A DNA stretch of 64,000 bases from Streptomyces sp. CB02959 (GCF_002803155.1 NZ_NNBP01000039.1:1-64000), one strand, 5' to 3'. Positions 40,899 through 50,122 are shown, counted from the first letter of the stretch. A program made the numbers and translations. The notes: generated by a model not told the origin, from the letters alone.

Positions 40899-42992
40899 AT
40901 GGGTGCGACCGACGCGTTCCCGGACAGTGCTGCCCAGGCCGGGGCCGGCCCGGCACAGCCCGGCGGCCTGCTGGACGTGCTGGGCGTGGCCGCCGTCATG
41001 CTCGACGCCAAGGGCCGGATCACGCTCTGGAGTCCCCAGGCCGAGGAGCTCTTCGGATGGACCGCCGAGGAGGCGCTCGGCCGGTCCGCCGCCCGGCTGC
41101 TGGTCCACCCCGAGCACGTCGACCTCGTCCTGCGCCTCTTCGCGGAGGTGATGTCCGGCGGTGAGAGCTGGGCCGGGGTCTTCCCCGTCCGGCACAAGGA
41201 CGGCGGCACCCGGCTGGTCGAATTCCGCAACATGCGGCTCCAGGACGAGCACGGCGCCTCCTACGCCCTGGGCATCGCCACCGACCAGGCCGTGCTGCGC
41301 GAGGTGGAGCGGGACCTGGCGCTGTCGGTGCGGCTGGTGGCCCAGTCGCCGATCGGGCTGGCGGTGCTCGATGCCGACCTGCGGTTCGTGATGGTCAACC
41401 CGGCGCTGGAGCGGATCAACGACCTGCCCGCCGAACAGCACATCGGCCGGCACGTCCAGGACGCCCTGTCGTTCCTGGAGACCGACGTCATCGAGGAGCG
41501 GATGCGCGAGGTGCTGGCCACCGGCCGGCCGCTGCTGAACCAGTTCTCCGTCGGCCGCACCGCCGCCCACCCCGACGTCGACCAGGCGTGGTCGGTCTCG
41601 TACTACCGGCTGGAGGACGCCAACGGACGGGTGCTGGGCCTGGCCACCTCCGTCGTGGACGTCACCGAGCAGCACCGGGCCGCGACCGAGGCGGCCCGCG
41701 CCCGCCGGCGGCTGGCGATCATCGCGGACGCCTCGGCGACCGTCGGCACCACCCTGGACGTCGGCCAGACCGCCCAGGAGCTGGCCGACGTCATCGTGCC
41801 CGAGCTCGCCGACCTGGCCGCCGTCGACGTCCTCGACGCCGTCCTGGACGGCCGCCGGCCCGGCGTGCCCGGCCGCGGCGGCCCGGCCCGCTTCCGGGCC
41901 CTGGCGGTCGCCGCGGCCGGTGAGACGCCCGCCGTCGGCGCCGCCGACCCCACCGGGCAGCTCGCCGCCTACGAGACCGAGCGGCTGATCACCCGCTGCG
42001 TCACCGCGGCCCGCCCGCTGCTGGTCGCCGACGTGAGCCCGGAGGACCGGCGGCACATCGCCGCCGATCCGCAGGGCGCGGAGCTGCTGCGGGAGGCCGG
42101 GCTGCACTCCTATCTGGCGGTGCCGCTGATCGCCCGCGGCGAGGTGCTGGGCGCGCTGTCGCTCTACCGCACCGACAACCCCCTGCCCTTCGACGAGGAC
42201 GACGCGGCGCTCGCCGTCGAACTGGCCTCCCGGGCGGCGGTCTGCATCGACAACGCCCGCTCCTACCAGAGCGAACGACGCACCGCGCTCACCCTCCAGC
42301 GGCACCTGATGAACCACCGTCCGGCGGAGCCCGCCACGATGGACATCGCCTACCGCTACCAGCCCGCGCAGGCGGCCAGCGAAGTGGGCGGCGACTGGTA
42401 CGACGTCATCCCGGTCGCCGGGGACAAGACCGCGCTGGTCGTCGGCGACGTGATGGGCAGTGGCATCAACGCGGCCGCCACCATGGGGCAGCTGCGCACC
42501 ACCACCCGTGCGCTGGCCGACCTCGACCTCGCACCGGCCGACGTGCTCCACCACCTCGACCACATCGCCGGCGGCCTCGACCCGGCCTTCGCGACCTGTC
42601 TCTACGCCGTCCACGACCCGCACCGGGAGGAGTGCCGGATCGCCGTCGCCGGCCACCTGCCGCCCGTCGTGGTGCGGCCCGGCCGCCCGCCGGAACTCCT
42701 CGACCTGCCCACCGGCGCCCCGCTCGGCGTGGGCGGCGTCGGCGACGTGGCCTTCGAGCAGACCGTCGTGCCGCTGCGCGCCGGCGACCAGCTGGTGCTC
42801 TACACCGATGGCTTGATCGAGACCCGCGACCAGGCCATCGACACCCGCCTGGACCGCCTCCTCGGGCTGCTCGCCGAGCCCGAACGGCCGCTGGAGGAAC
42901 TCTGCGACCGCCTGCTGAGCGAGCTGCGGCACGGCAACGACCACGACGACGTGGCGCTGCTGATCGCCCGCATCCGGGGCAGCGAGGGCTGA
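40899..42992 (+). CDS. PAS-PAS-GAF-PP2C (SpoIIE-type) phosphatase
   Basis: A 697-aa soluble signalling phosphatase. Two PAS domains (about 25-140, with ITLWSPQAEELFGWTAEEAL; about 145-265, with FVMVNPALERINDLPAEQHI), then a GAF domain (about 280-455, ending AALAVELASRAAVCIDNAR). The PP2C domain (about 465-697) has EVGGDWYDVIPV, VGDVMGSGINAAATMGQLR, VAGHLPPVVV and NDHDDVALLIARI. GGAAGGAG precedes ATG 40899. It probably senses redox, light or small molecules and acts on an anti-anti-sigma factor. No partner is encoded next to it. Confidence 0.93.
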   Translation: MGATDAFPDSAAQAGAGPAQPGGLLDVLGVAAVMLDAKGRITLWSPQAEELFGWTAEEALGRSAARLLVHPEHVDLVLRLFAEVMSGGESWAGVFPVRHKDGGTRLVEFRNMRLQDEHGASYALGIATDQAVLREVERDLALSVRLVAQSPIGLAVLDADLRFVMVNPALERINDLPAEQHIGRHVQDALSFLETDVIEERMREVLATGRPLLNQFSVGRTAAHPDVDQAWSVSYYRLEDANGRVLGLATSVVDVTEQHRAATEAARARRRLAIIADASATVGTTLDVGQTAQELADVIVPELADLAAVDVLDAVLDGRRPGVPGRGGPARFRALAVAAAGETPAVGAADPTGQLAAYETERLITRCVTAARPLLVADVSPEDRRHIAADPQGAELLREAGLHSYLAVPLIARGEVLGALSLYRTDNPLPFDEDDAALAVELASRAAVCIDNARSYQSERRTALTLQRHLMNHRPAEPATMDIAYRYQPAQAASEVGGDWYDVIPVAGDKTALVVGDVMGSGINAAATMGQLRTTTRALADLDLAPADVLHHLDHIAGGLDPAFATCLYAVHDPHREECRIAVAGHLPPVVVRPGRPPELLDLPTGAPLGVGGVGDVAFEQTVVPLRAGDQLVLYTDGLIETRDQAIDTRLDRLLGLLAEPERPLEELCDRLLSELRHGNDHDDVALLIARIRGSEG

Positions 42993-43164
42993 ATCCCGCC
43001 GGTGCCGCGCGGAACGGCGAAAGTCGCCGGGCCGCGCGGCCGACGAATCCGTAGCGCCGCAAAGGCTCGCGAAATCCGCGTGGATGGGGCCCACTCGACA
43101 TGGATAACCGTGTTTAGTGCGTCAACGGCTACGGATTTCGTTGCCACGCGGGCTTAACGAACTC

Positions 43165-43193
43165 TTGACGGGAGTGCCCGACGGAGGTTGTAT
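43165..43193 (+). promoter_or_regulatory. Candidate promoter of the APC permease gene
   Basis: TTGACG (43165-43170), 17-bp spacer, TTGTAT (43188-43193), about 100 bp before ATG 43298. It is one of the better vegetative-type promoters in the window. The remainder of the 305-bp gap shows no gene. Confidence 0.6.
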
Positions 43194-43297
43194 TCCGGTC
43201 ACCGAAGCGGCCCCGCAGTGCATCTGGTGCGACCGCTCACCGGCACTCCTCCCCACAGTGCCGCCCCCTCCTGCCCTCCAGCACCGATGGGACCCGG

Positions 43298-44743
43298 ATG
43301 ACCGATATGCCCACCACGCCCGTTGTCACCGCCACCGCAGCGCCGGAAGCCCGGACCGCGAAACCGGCGGACAGTCCCAAACTCACCCGGTCCATCGGTG
43401 TGGTCGGCGGCACTCTGCTCACCCTGTCCTGCCTGACCCCGGCGTCCTCGCTCTTCGTGATCGTGCCCGACTCGTTCGCCACCCTCGGCACCGGCACGGC
43501 ACTGACCATCGCCATCGCGGCGGTGCTCTGCGTGGGAGTGGCCTTCACCTACTCCGAACTGGGCACCCTCATCCCCAGCTCCGGCGGCGAATACGCCATG
43601 GTCGGCACCCTGATGGGCCGGCTCGCGGGCTGGCTGGTCTTCGTGCTCTCCCTGATCGTCGTCATGATCGTGCCGCCCATCATCGCGCTGGGCACCGCCG
43701 ACTACCTGGCCCCGATCGTGCACCTGGACAAGCAGGCGACCGCCGCCGCGGTGATGCTGCTGGCGACCGCCATGGGCCTGCTCGACCTGCGCGCCAACGC
43801 CTGGATCACCGGCATCTTCCTGGTCCTGGAGGTGGTGGCCGCCGCGGTCGTGGCGTTCCTCGGCTTCACCCACACCCAGCGGTCCGCGAGCACCCTCGTC
43901 CACCCCGTCATGGACGCCGGGCACGGCACCAGTACCGCGGTCACCGGCGGGCTGATCGTGACCGGGCTCGCCACCGCGCTCTTCATCCTCCAGGGCTTCT
44001 CCACCGCGGTGTACCTCGCCGAGGAGATGGAGAACCCGCGGCGCAACGTCTCCCGGACGGTGCTGTGGACGCTGGCCATCGGCGCCGCCGTGGTCCTCGT
44101 CCCGGTCGTCGCCATCACCCTCGGCGCCCCCGACCTCAAGACGCTCGGCGCCGGTGACGTCGCCGGCATGGTGCAGGGCTGGAGCAACTCCGCCATCGGC
44201 ACGTTCGTCAGCCTCTGCATCGCCCTGGCGATCATCAACGCGGCGATCGTGATGGTGATCCAGAACTCCCGGGTGGTCTTCTCCTCGGCCCGCGACGCCG
44301 CCTGGCCGACCCCGGTCAACCGGATCTTCTCGCACGTCGGCGGGCGCTTCGGCTCACCCTGGGCGGCCACCCTCGCGGTCGGCGTCCCCGGCGCCGCGCT
44401 GTGCTTCGTCACCCTCGACACCCTGAACGAGGTCACCGGCGTGGCCGTCGCCGGGATGTACGTCTTCGTCGCGCTGGGCGCCCTGGTCTCCCGTCGCGGT
44501 GAGCACAAGAACCGGCTCGCCTGGCGGATGCCGCTGTGGCCGGTGGTCCCGGCGCTGATCGTCCTGGTCCTGGCCTGGGTGCTCTGCCAGCAGAGCGCCA
44601 AGAGCCTGCTGATCACCGGTGGGGTGGTCGCGGCGGCCACCGCCTACTGGGCCCTCTACCTCCGCCCGCGGCAGGACAGCCACTGGGTCATCTCGGTACC
44701 CGAGGACGAACTGGCCACGGCCGCCGAGCCGGCCCGCTCCTGA
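43298..44743 (+). CDS. APC-family amino acid permease
   Basis: A 481-aa membrane permease with about 12 hydrophobic segments. Family features: LTRSIGVVGGTLLTLSCLTP in helix 1, FTYSELGTLIPSSGGEYAMV after helix 2, and YLAEEMENPRRNVSRTVLWT in the middle loop, the classic APC motif. It ends in a charged tail (ISVPEDELATAAE). The ATG at 43307 is an alternative start. The substrate is probably an amino acid or amine. It stands alone, convergent with a small gene at 44756. Confidence 0.9.
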   Translation: MTDMPTTPVVTATAAPEARTAKPADSPKLTRSIGVVGGTLLTLSCLTPASSLFVIVPDSFATLGTGTALTIAIAAVLCVGVAFTYSELGTLIPSSGGEYAMVGTLMGRLAGWLVFVLSLIVVMIVPPIIALGTADYLAPIVHLDKQATAAAVMLLATAMGLLDLRANAWITGIFLVLEVVAAAVVAFLGFTHTQRSASTLVHPVMDAGHGTSTAVTGGLIVTGLATALFILQGFSTAVYLAEEMENPRRNVSRTVLWTLAIGAAVVLVPVVAITLGAPDLKTLGAGDVAGMVQGWSNSAIGTFVSLCIALAIINAAIVMVIQNSRVVFSSARDAAWPTPVNRIFSHVGGRFGSPWAATLAVGVPGAALCFVTLDTLNEVTGVAVAGMYVFVALGALVSRRGEHKNRLAWRMPLWPVVPALIVLVLAWVLCQQSAKSLLITGGVVAAATAYWALYLRPRQDSHWVISVPEDELATAAEPARS

Positions 44744-44755
44744 CCGCCCGCGCCC

Positions 44756-45097
44756 TCACCGGCCGTCGGGCCGGGACAGCGCCAGCGCGTCCAACAGCAG
44801 ACACACGTGGTCGACGGCATCCCGCCCGGCGGGGCCGTCGGCCACGTCCGCGTCGTCCAGCAGCCCGGCGGTGGCCCGCAGCAGCGCCAGCAGCCCGGCG
44901 GTCGCCCGCTCCACCGGCTCCGGGTGCGCGAGGGCGACACGGATCTGCTCGCCGGACAGCGGCAGCCCCGTCTCCAGGAAGCGGAACAGCGCGACGGCGG
45001 CGCGGCGGTCCGCGTCGTTCGGCTGCCACGCCCCGCGCGCATGGTGGTCGATGAGCACCGCCGCGTCGGCACGGATCTCCTCTGCTGCAACATGCAT
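44756..45097 (-). CDS. Conserved-type hypothetical protein (113 aa)
   Basis: A soluble, helical 113-aa protein starting MHVAAEEIRADAAVLIDHHA and running through RRAAVALFRFLETGLPLSGE to LLLDALALSRPDGR. No Cys, signal peptide or membrane segment. ATG 45097 is preferred because the frame upstream becomes low-complexity; GTG 45103 adds two residues. No family was recognised. It ends 12 bp from the permease stop and is divergent from the large phosphatase gene, whose signalling it might serve, but this is speculation. Confidence 0.65.
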   Translation of the reverse strand: MHVAAEEIRADAAVLIDHHARGAWQPNDADRRAAVALFRFLETGLPLSGEQIRVALAHPEPVERATAGLLALLRATAGLLDDADVADGPAGRDAVDHVCLLLDALALSRPDGR

Positions 45098-45427
45098 GCC
45101 CACGAACGTCTCATACGCGCCAGGCGGCCCCCGACCCGGCTCCGACCGCCCACCGACCGCCGCCGCACCCCGCCCGACTCCCGAGTAAGCGCCGCTGACC
45201 AGGAACGTTGCCCGCGGCGGTGGCACTGTCCGGCAGATCCACGGCCGCTCCGCAACCATCCCGATCTGTGGGAAGAGTTACATGGAGGGAGCCGGGAGGC
45301 GCACACCCGTAGCCGGGAAACAGACCCACAGGTTTTACTGGCGCTGCTGTGCCGCAGGCTTTCCGGGGCCGCTGCGCTGCGCAGTGCGCGGCTCGCCCAC
45401 CGTATGCGGGAGGTGTAGAAAGAGGAC

Positions 45428-48154
45428 ATGGCCGGACGCTACGGCCGCCCGCGTTCGGTTCTGAGGATGCGAACTGTCGCTGGTCAGGTCTTTCTCCTGC
45501 AAGTGGCGATCGTGGTCTTGCTCGTCGCCGCCGCCATCGCGGCCCTGGTGCTGCAGTCCGGGACCGACTCCGAACGGGAGGCCCGGAACCGCTCGGTCGC
45601 CGTGGCCCAGACCTTCGCCAGCGCGCCCGGCCTCGAAGCGGCCCTCAAGAGCCCCCACCCCACCGCCGTGCTCCAGCCCCGCGCGGAAGCCGCCCGCAAG
45701 GGCTCCGGGGTCGACTTCCTCGTCGTCATGAACACCCAGGGCATCCGCTACACCCACCCGCTCACCGACCGCATCGGCAAGAAGTTCGTCGGCGACATCG
45801 GGCCCGCCCTGGACGGACAGGTGGTCACCGAGAAGATCACCGGCACCATCGGGCCGCTCGTCCAGGCCGTGGTGCCCGTCGTCGGCACCGGCGGCAAGGT
45901 CGTCGGCCTGGTCTCCGCGGGCATCACCATCAGCAAGGTGAGCGGCGTCGTCAACGACCAGTTCCCGCTGCTGTTCGGTTCCGCGGCCGGGGTGCTGCTG
46001 CTCACCACCGGCGGCACCGCCCTGGTCAGCCGCCGGCTGCGGCGCCAGACCCACGGGCTGGGGCCGGAAGAGATGACGCGGATGTACGAGCACCACGACG
46101 CGGTGCTGCACGCGGTCCGGGAAGGAGTGATCATCGTCCGCGGCGACGGGCGGCTGGTGCTCGCCAACGACGAGGCCCGGCGGCTGCTCGACCTGCCGCC
46201 CGACGTCGAGGGCCGCCAGGTCGCCGAGCTGGGGCTGGACCCGGCCACCGCCGTGCTGCTGGAGTCCGGCCGGGTCGTCACCGACGAGGTGCACCCGGTC
46301 GGGGACCGGCTGCTCGCGGTCAACCAGCGCTCCACCGCACGCGCCGGCGGCCCGCCCGGCAGCGTCACCACCCTCCGCGACACCACCGAACTCCGGGCCC
46401 TGACCGGCCGCGCCGACCTCGCCCGCGGGCGGCTGAGACTGCTCTACGACGCCGGCGCCGAGATCGGCACCACCCTGGACGTGGTGCGCACCTGCGAGGA
46501 ACTGGCCCGGTTCGCCGCCGAGCGGTTCAGCGACATCGCCACCGTCGACCTGGCCGAGTCGGTGCTGAACGGCGAGGAGCCCGAGACCACCGGTGCGGCC
46601 GTCGCGATGCGCCGCACGGCCATCGGCGGCGAGGTGCCCGAAGGGTCGCTCTACCCGGTGGGCGAGCCGATGCAGTTCGCGCCCACCACCGTGCTCGGCA
46701 CCCGGCTGCCGGCCGGCGAACCGGTCCTGGAGGCCGACCTGACCGCGTTCTCCGGCTGGCAGCGGCAGGACCCCGAACGCGCCCGGCAGATCGTCGCGCA
46801 CGGTATCCACTCGTTGATCGCGGTCCCGCTGCGGGCCCGCGGCGCCATCCTGGGCGTGGTCCTCTTCTGGCGTGCGCACACCCCCGAGCCGTTCGACGAG
46901 GACGACCTCTCGCTCGCCGAGGAGCTGGTCGCCCGCGCCGCGGTGAGCCTCGACAACGCCCGCCGCTACACCCGCGAGCACACCATGGCCGTCACCCTCC
47001 AGCGCAGCCTGCTGCCGCGCGGCCTGCCCGACCAGAACGCCGTCGAGGCCGCCTTCCGCTATCTGCCCGCACAGGCCGGCCTCGGCGGGCTGGGCGGCGT
47101 CGGCGGCGACTGGTTCGACATCATCCCGCTGCCCGGCACCCGGGTCGCCCTGGTCGTCGGAGACGTCGTCGGCCACGGCCTGCACGCCGCCGCCACCATG
47201 GGCCGGCTGCGCACCGCCGTCCACAACTTCGCCAACCTCGACGTGCCGCCCGACGAGCTGCTGTGGCACCTCGACGAACTGGTCACCCGGATCGACCTGG
47301 ACGAGGGCGCGGACGGCACCGGCAACGGCCCCAAGGCCCCGATCACCGGCGCCACCTGCCTCTACGCCATCTACGACCCGGTCACCGGCGCCTGCACCAT
47401 GGCCCGCGCCGGACACGTCCAGCCGCTGGTGCTGCGGCCGGACGGCAGCGCGGAGTTCGTCGAGGTGCCCGGCGGCCCGCCGCTCGGGCTCGGCGGGATG
47501 CCCTTCGACACCTGCCGGCTGGAGCTCGCCGAGGGCAGCCGCCTGGTGCTCTACACCGACGGGCTCATCGAGGACCGCTCCCGCGCCATGGACGAGGGCA
47601 TGGCCCTGCTCGGCCGCGCCCTCGCCGACCGTCCCGGGCTGACCCCGGAGGAGACCTGCGAGGCGGCGCTCGAAGCGCTGCTGCCGGACCGCCCGACCGA
47701 CGACATCGCCCTGCTGGTCGCCCGCACCCGGCGGCTGGACGCCGCGCGCATCGCCGACTGGGACGTCCCCGCCGACCCCTCCGCGGTCGCCCAGGTGCGC
47801 GCCGCCGCGGTCCGCAAGCTGATCGAGTGGGGGCTGGCCGACGAGGCGTTCACCACCGAGCTGATCCTCAGCGAGCTGGTCACCAACGCCATCCGGTACG
47901 CCGTCGGTCCGATCCGGGTCCGGCTGGTCCACGACCGCTCGCTGATCTGCGAGGTCGCCGACCACAGCAGCACCTCCCCGCACCTCCGGCACGCCGCCAG
48001 CACCGACGAGGGCGGCCGCGGCCTCTTCCTGATCGCCCAGCTGGCCGAGCGGTGGGGCACCCGCTACACCGGCGACGGCAAGGTGATCTGGACCGAGCAG
48101 ACGCTGTCCGACGCGAACCGGGCTCCGGAGGCCCCCGCCGACCGCGGGCCCTGA
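45428..48154 (+). CDS. Membrane sensor phosphatase: Cache-PAS-GAF-PP2C-HATPase
   Basis: A 908-aa five-part regulator. Two membrane helices (about 18-43 and 178-200) flank an extracytoplasmic single-Cache sensor (with DFLVVMNTQGIRYTHPLTDR and QAVVPVVGTGGKVVGLVSAG), like citrate/dicarboxylate sensors. Then PAS (about 220-325), GAF (about 335-515), PP2C (about 520-765; VGGDWFDIIPL, VGDVVGHGLHAAATMGRLR, RAGHVQPLVL, PTDDIALLVAR). Last comes an RsbW-like anti-sigma kinase ATPase domain (about 775-895; ELVTNAIRYA and GGRGLFLIAQLAERWG). It holds both a phosphatase and the opposing kinase, so it could set an anti-anti-sigma factor's phosphorylation by itself in response to an external ligand. ATG 45428 follows AGAAAGAGG. 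Confidence 0.93.
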   Translation: MAGRYGRPRSVLRMRTVAGQVFLLQVAIVVLLVAAAIAALVLQSGTDSEREARNRSVAVAQTFASAPGLEAALKSPHPTAVLQPRAEAARKGSGVDFLVVMNTQGIRYTHPLTDRIGKKFVGDIGPALDGQVVTEKITGTIGPLVQAVVPVVGTGGKVVGLVSAGITISKVSGVVNDQFPLLFGSAAGVLLLTTGGTALVSRRLRRQTHGLGPEEMTRMYEHHDAVLHAVREGVIIVRGDGRLVLANDEARRLLDLPPDVEGRQVAELGLDPATAVLLESGRVVTDEVHPVGDRLLAVNQRSTARAGGPPGSVTTLRDTTELRALTGRADLARGRLRLLYDAGAEIGTTLDVVRTCEELARFAAERFSDIATVDLAESVLNGEEPETTGAAVAMRRTAIGGEVPEGSLYPVGEPMQFAPTTVLGTRLPAGEPVLEADLTAFSGWQRQDPERARQIVAHGIHSLIAVPLRARGAILGVVLFWRAHTPEPFDEDDLSLAEELVARAAVSLDNARRYTREHTMAVTLQRSLLPRGLPDQNAVEAAFRYLPAQAGLGGLGGVGGDWFDIIPLPGTRVALVVGDVVGHGLHAAATMGRLRTAVHNFANLDVPPDELLWHLDELVTRIDLDEGADGTGNGPKAPITGATCLYAIYDPVTGACTMARAGHVQPLVLRPDGSAEFVEVPGGPPLGLGGMPFDTCRLELAEGSRLVLYTDGLIEDRSRAMDEGMALLGRALADRPGLTPEETCEAALEALLPDRPTDDIALLVARTRRLDAARIADWDVPADPSAVAQVRAAAVRKLIEWGLADEAFTTELILSELVTNAIRYAVGPIRVRLVHDRSLICEVADHSSTSPHLRHAASTDEGGRGLFLIAQLAERWGTRYTGDGKVIWTEQTLSDANRAPEAPADRGP

Positions 48155-48185
48155 CCCGGTCAACTACCGACTGCTACCCTCCAGT

Positions 48186-48200
48186 TGCGCGAAACGCGCA
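48186..48200. promoter_or_regulatory. Palindromic operator candidate
   Basis: TGCGCG - AAA - CGCGCA, perfect 6-bp arms, about 45 bp before GTG 48246 and 190 bp before the MFS transporter start. Its size and composition fit a repressor site. Confidence 0.5.
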
Positions 48201-48245
48201 GCTTGCGGCAGTCGGAGCAGGACACGGCGGGAGGGGCGCGGTCAC

Positions 48246-48395
48246 GTGACCAGTGGGGGACGTCCGGCCATCCGGCACCGGCGGGAGCGCATGGCGGAGC
48301 TGCCCGGCGCGGGCGGTGGCACCGTGCACGACGCCGCCCGCAGCCGCCGCACGGACCGGATCCGCGTCGCCCGCGGGACGGCGGCGGCCCGATGA
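48246..48395 (+). CDS. Small upstream frame, possibly a decayed DeoR-type N-terminus
   Basis: A 49-codon frame with GTG start and GGGAGGGG upstream. Its stop overlaps the start of the MFS gene (ATGA), so it could couple translation. The text IRHRRERMAELPGAGGGTVH then DAARSRR resembles the first helices of DeoR-type regulators (RRxRIxELLxxxGxVxVxDLA), but no complete HTH follows. It could be a remnant, a leader peptide, or chance. Confidence 0.4.
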   Translation: MTSGGRPAIRHRRERMAELPGAGGGTVHDAARSRRTDRIRVARGTAAAR

Positions 48396-49756
48396 ACGAC
48401 GCTCCGCGGACCGGCGACCCGACGGCCGGCACCGCCACCGCGCTCTCCGGGGCGGTACCGGCCAAGCGCTGGCTCTACGTCATCCCGGTCGCCGCGATCA
48501 TGTACATGCTGGCGTACCTCGACCGCAACAACGTCTCCGTCGTCCTCCCCTACATGCACGGCGACCTGGACCTCTCCAACGCCGACAAGGGGCTGGCCGG
48601 CGGCATCTTCTTCCTCGGCTACGTCTTCCTCCAGATCCCGGCGGCCGTTCTCGCGCAGCGCTGGAGCGCCCGGAAGACCGTCCTGATCCTCATGGTCGCC
48701 TGGGGCCTGTCCGCAGTGCTGTCCGGCCTGGTGCAGTCCCGGGCCCAGTTCTACGCCGCGCGGTTCGTGCTGGGCTTCTTCGAGGGCGGCGTCTGGCCGG
48801 CCGTGCTGATCCTCCTCGCCTCGTGGTTCCCGCTCCGCGAGCGGGCCCGCGCCAACGCCCTGTGGATGGCCTGCCTGCCGCTGTCGTCGGTGCTGATGGC
48901 GCCGCTCTCCGGCTGGATGCTCGACCACGCGAGCTGGCGCTGGGTGCTGGTGCTCCAAGGGGTGCCACCGCTGTTGTGGGCGCTGGTCTGGTGGTTCGCG
49001 GTCTCCGACCGGCCCGCGCAGGCCCGCTGGATCTCCCCGGCGGAGGCCGACCACCTGGCGCGGGCGCTCGCCGCCGACGAGGCCGCCAAGCCCGCGACCG
49101 GCGGCGGCTCCTACCTCGGCGCGGTCCGCCAGCGGTCCGTCCTGGTCCTCATCGGGGTCTACTTCTTCTGGATCACCGGCTTCTACGGTTTCAGCCTGTG
49201 GCTGCCGGCCGTCATCAAGGAGCTCACCCACAACGGCTCCGCCACCGAGGTCGGACTGCTGACCGCGGTCCCGTTCACAGTGGCGCTGGTCGTGATGATC
49301 GGCAACGCCGTCTGGTCGGACCGCACCGGCCGGCGGCGGCAGGCGGTCGCCATCCCCTTGGTGGTGGGCATCGCGGCGCTGCTGCTGGGGCAGGCGGTAC
49401 ACGGCGCCGTGCCGCGGATGCTGCTGCTGTGCGTCACGGCCGCCGCGGTGTACGCGCCCTACGGCCCCTTCTGGGCCATCCCCGGCCAACTGCTCCGCTT
49501 CGAGGTGGTGGCCGTGGCGATGGGCCTCATCAACGCCCTGGGCAACCTCGGCGGCTTCGCCGGCCCCTACCTGGTGGGCTGGCTCACCGACGTCACCGGC
49601 ACCAGCCTGACCGGTTTCGCGGTGCTCGCCGGCTTCCTGGCGGTGGCCGTCATTCTGGTGACGCTCGGGTTGCGGCCCGGTCCGGCGCGGCCCGGCGGCG
49701 GCTCCGCGGGCATTCCGTCGGACGAGGCGAACTCGCCTTCCAGCAGCGTGAGTTGA
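48392..49756 (+). CDS. MFS transporter, anion:cation symporter (ACS) family
   Basis: A 454-aa transporter with 12 helices. The ACS-family signature is clear: YMLAYLDRNNVSVVLPYM in helix 1 and loop, GLAGGIFFLGYVFLQIPAAV in helix 2, RFVLGFFEGGVWPAVLILLA in helix 4. Relatives take up organic anions such as phthalate, hydroxyphenylacetate, tartrate or glucarate. ATG 48392 overlaps the small upstream frame. The C-terminal tail is Ser-rich. No catabolic enzyme is adjacent, so the substrate remains open. Confidence 0.92.
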   Translation: MNDAPRTGDPTAGTATALSGAVPAKRWLYVIPVAAIMYMLAYLDRNNVSVVLPYMHGDLDLSNADKGLAGGIFFLGYVFLQIPAAVLAQRWSARKTVLILMVAWGLSAVLSGLVQSRAQFYAARFVLGFFEGGVWPAVLILLASWFPLRERARANALWMACLPLSSVLMAPLSGWMLDHASWRWVLVLQGVPPLLWALVWWFAVSDRPAQARWISPAEADHLARALAADEAAKPATGGGSYLGAVRQRSVLVLIGVYFFWITGFYGFSLWLPAVIKELTHNGSATEVGLLTAVPFTVALVVMIGNAVWSDRTGRRRQAVAIPLVVGIAALLLGQAVHGAVPRMLLLCVTAAAVYAPYGPFWAIPGQLLRFEVVAVAMGLINALGNLGGFAGPYLVGWLTDVTGTSLTGFAVLAGFLAVAVILVTLGLRPGPARPGGGSAGIPSDEANSPSSSVS

Positions 49757-49815
49757 GGCCGGTCGGCGCGAGCTCACGCGATTGGCGGTAAGTCGGGTTT
49801 TAATATCTTTCGCCA

Positions 49816-49863
49816 GGGTGATCCCTGAGGGGATCGATATCACCCCTCAGTACTCCTGAGGAG
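49816..49863 (+). promoter_or_regulatory. Leader with mutually exclusive hairpins that can hide the ribosome-binding site
   Basis: State 1: GGGTGAT (49816-49822) pairs with ATCACCC (49839-49845), with an inner CCC-TGAG-GGG (49823-49832); alternatively GATCCC (49820-49825) pairs with GGGATC (49830-49835). Beside it CCTCAG (49845-49850) pairs with CTGAGG (49856-49861), burying the Shine-Dalgarno GAGGAG (49858-49863). State 2: CTGAGGGG (49825-49832) pairs with CCCCTCAG (49843-49850), which breaks both and frees the Shine-Dalgarno. The start codon is at 49869. Confidence 0.6.
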
Positions 49864-49868
49864 CAGAC

Positions 49869-50078
49869 ATGCGCATCCGTGCCGTGATCGCAGTCAGTGC
49901 CCTGGCCGTCGGCATCGTCCTGGGCGGAGCGAGCACCGCGCTCGCCGGTGGGAAGGGCCACCACTACGGCAAGGGCTGGTTCGCGGGCCGCTCGTTCGAC
50001 GCGGCCGTCATCGACGGCAACCCGGTCTTCCACGACGGCTTCCACAAGCGGCACTTCGCGCACGACGGCTCGAAGTGA
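49869..50078 (+). CDS. Small secreted protein (69 aa)
   Basis: A 69-aa secreted product. GAGGAG 6 bases before ATG 49869. Signal peptide of about 26 residues (AVIAVSALAVGIVLGGASTA, cleavage near ALA-GG). The mature 43 residues are rich in His, Gly and Phe (GKGHHYGKGWFAGRSFD, HDGFHKRHFAHDGSK) with no Cys. Metal or surface binding is conceivable. No family was recognised. Its leader can form alternative hairpins, so translation may be controlled. A hairpin terminator lies at 50123-50163. Confidence 0.75.
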   Translation: MRIRAVIAVSALAVGIVLGGASTALAGGKGHHYGKGWFAGRSFDAAVIDGNPVFHDGFHKRHFAHDGSK

Positions 50079-50122
50079 GCGACGCGGCCGCCGCGTGACG
50101 TCATCGGACGCGCGTCGGCGGG

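Noticed and set aside
38985..44743. Acyl-CoA ligase and nearby genes as part of a secondary-metabolite cluster
   Set aside because: No carrier protein, ketosynthase, condensation domain or tailoring genes are present around it.
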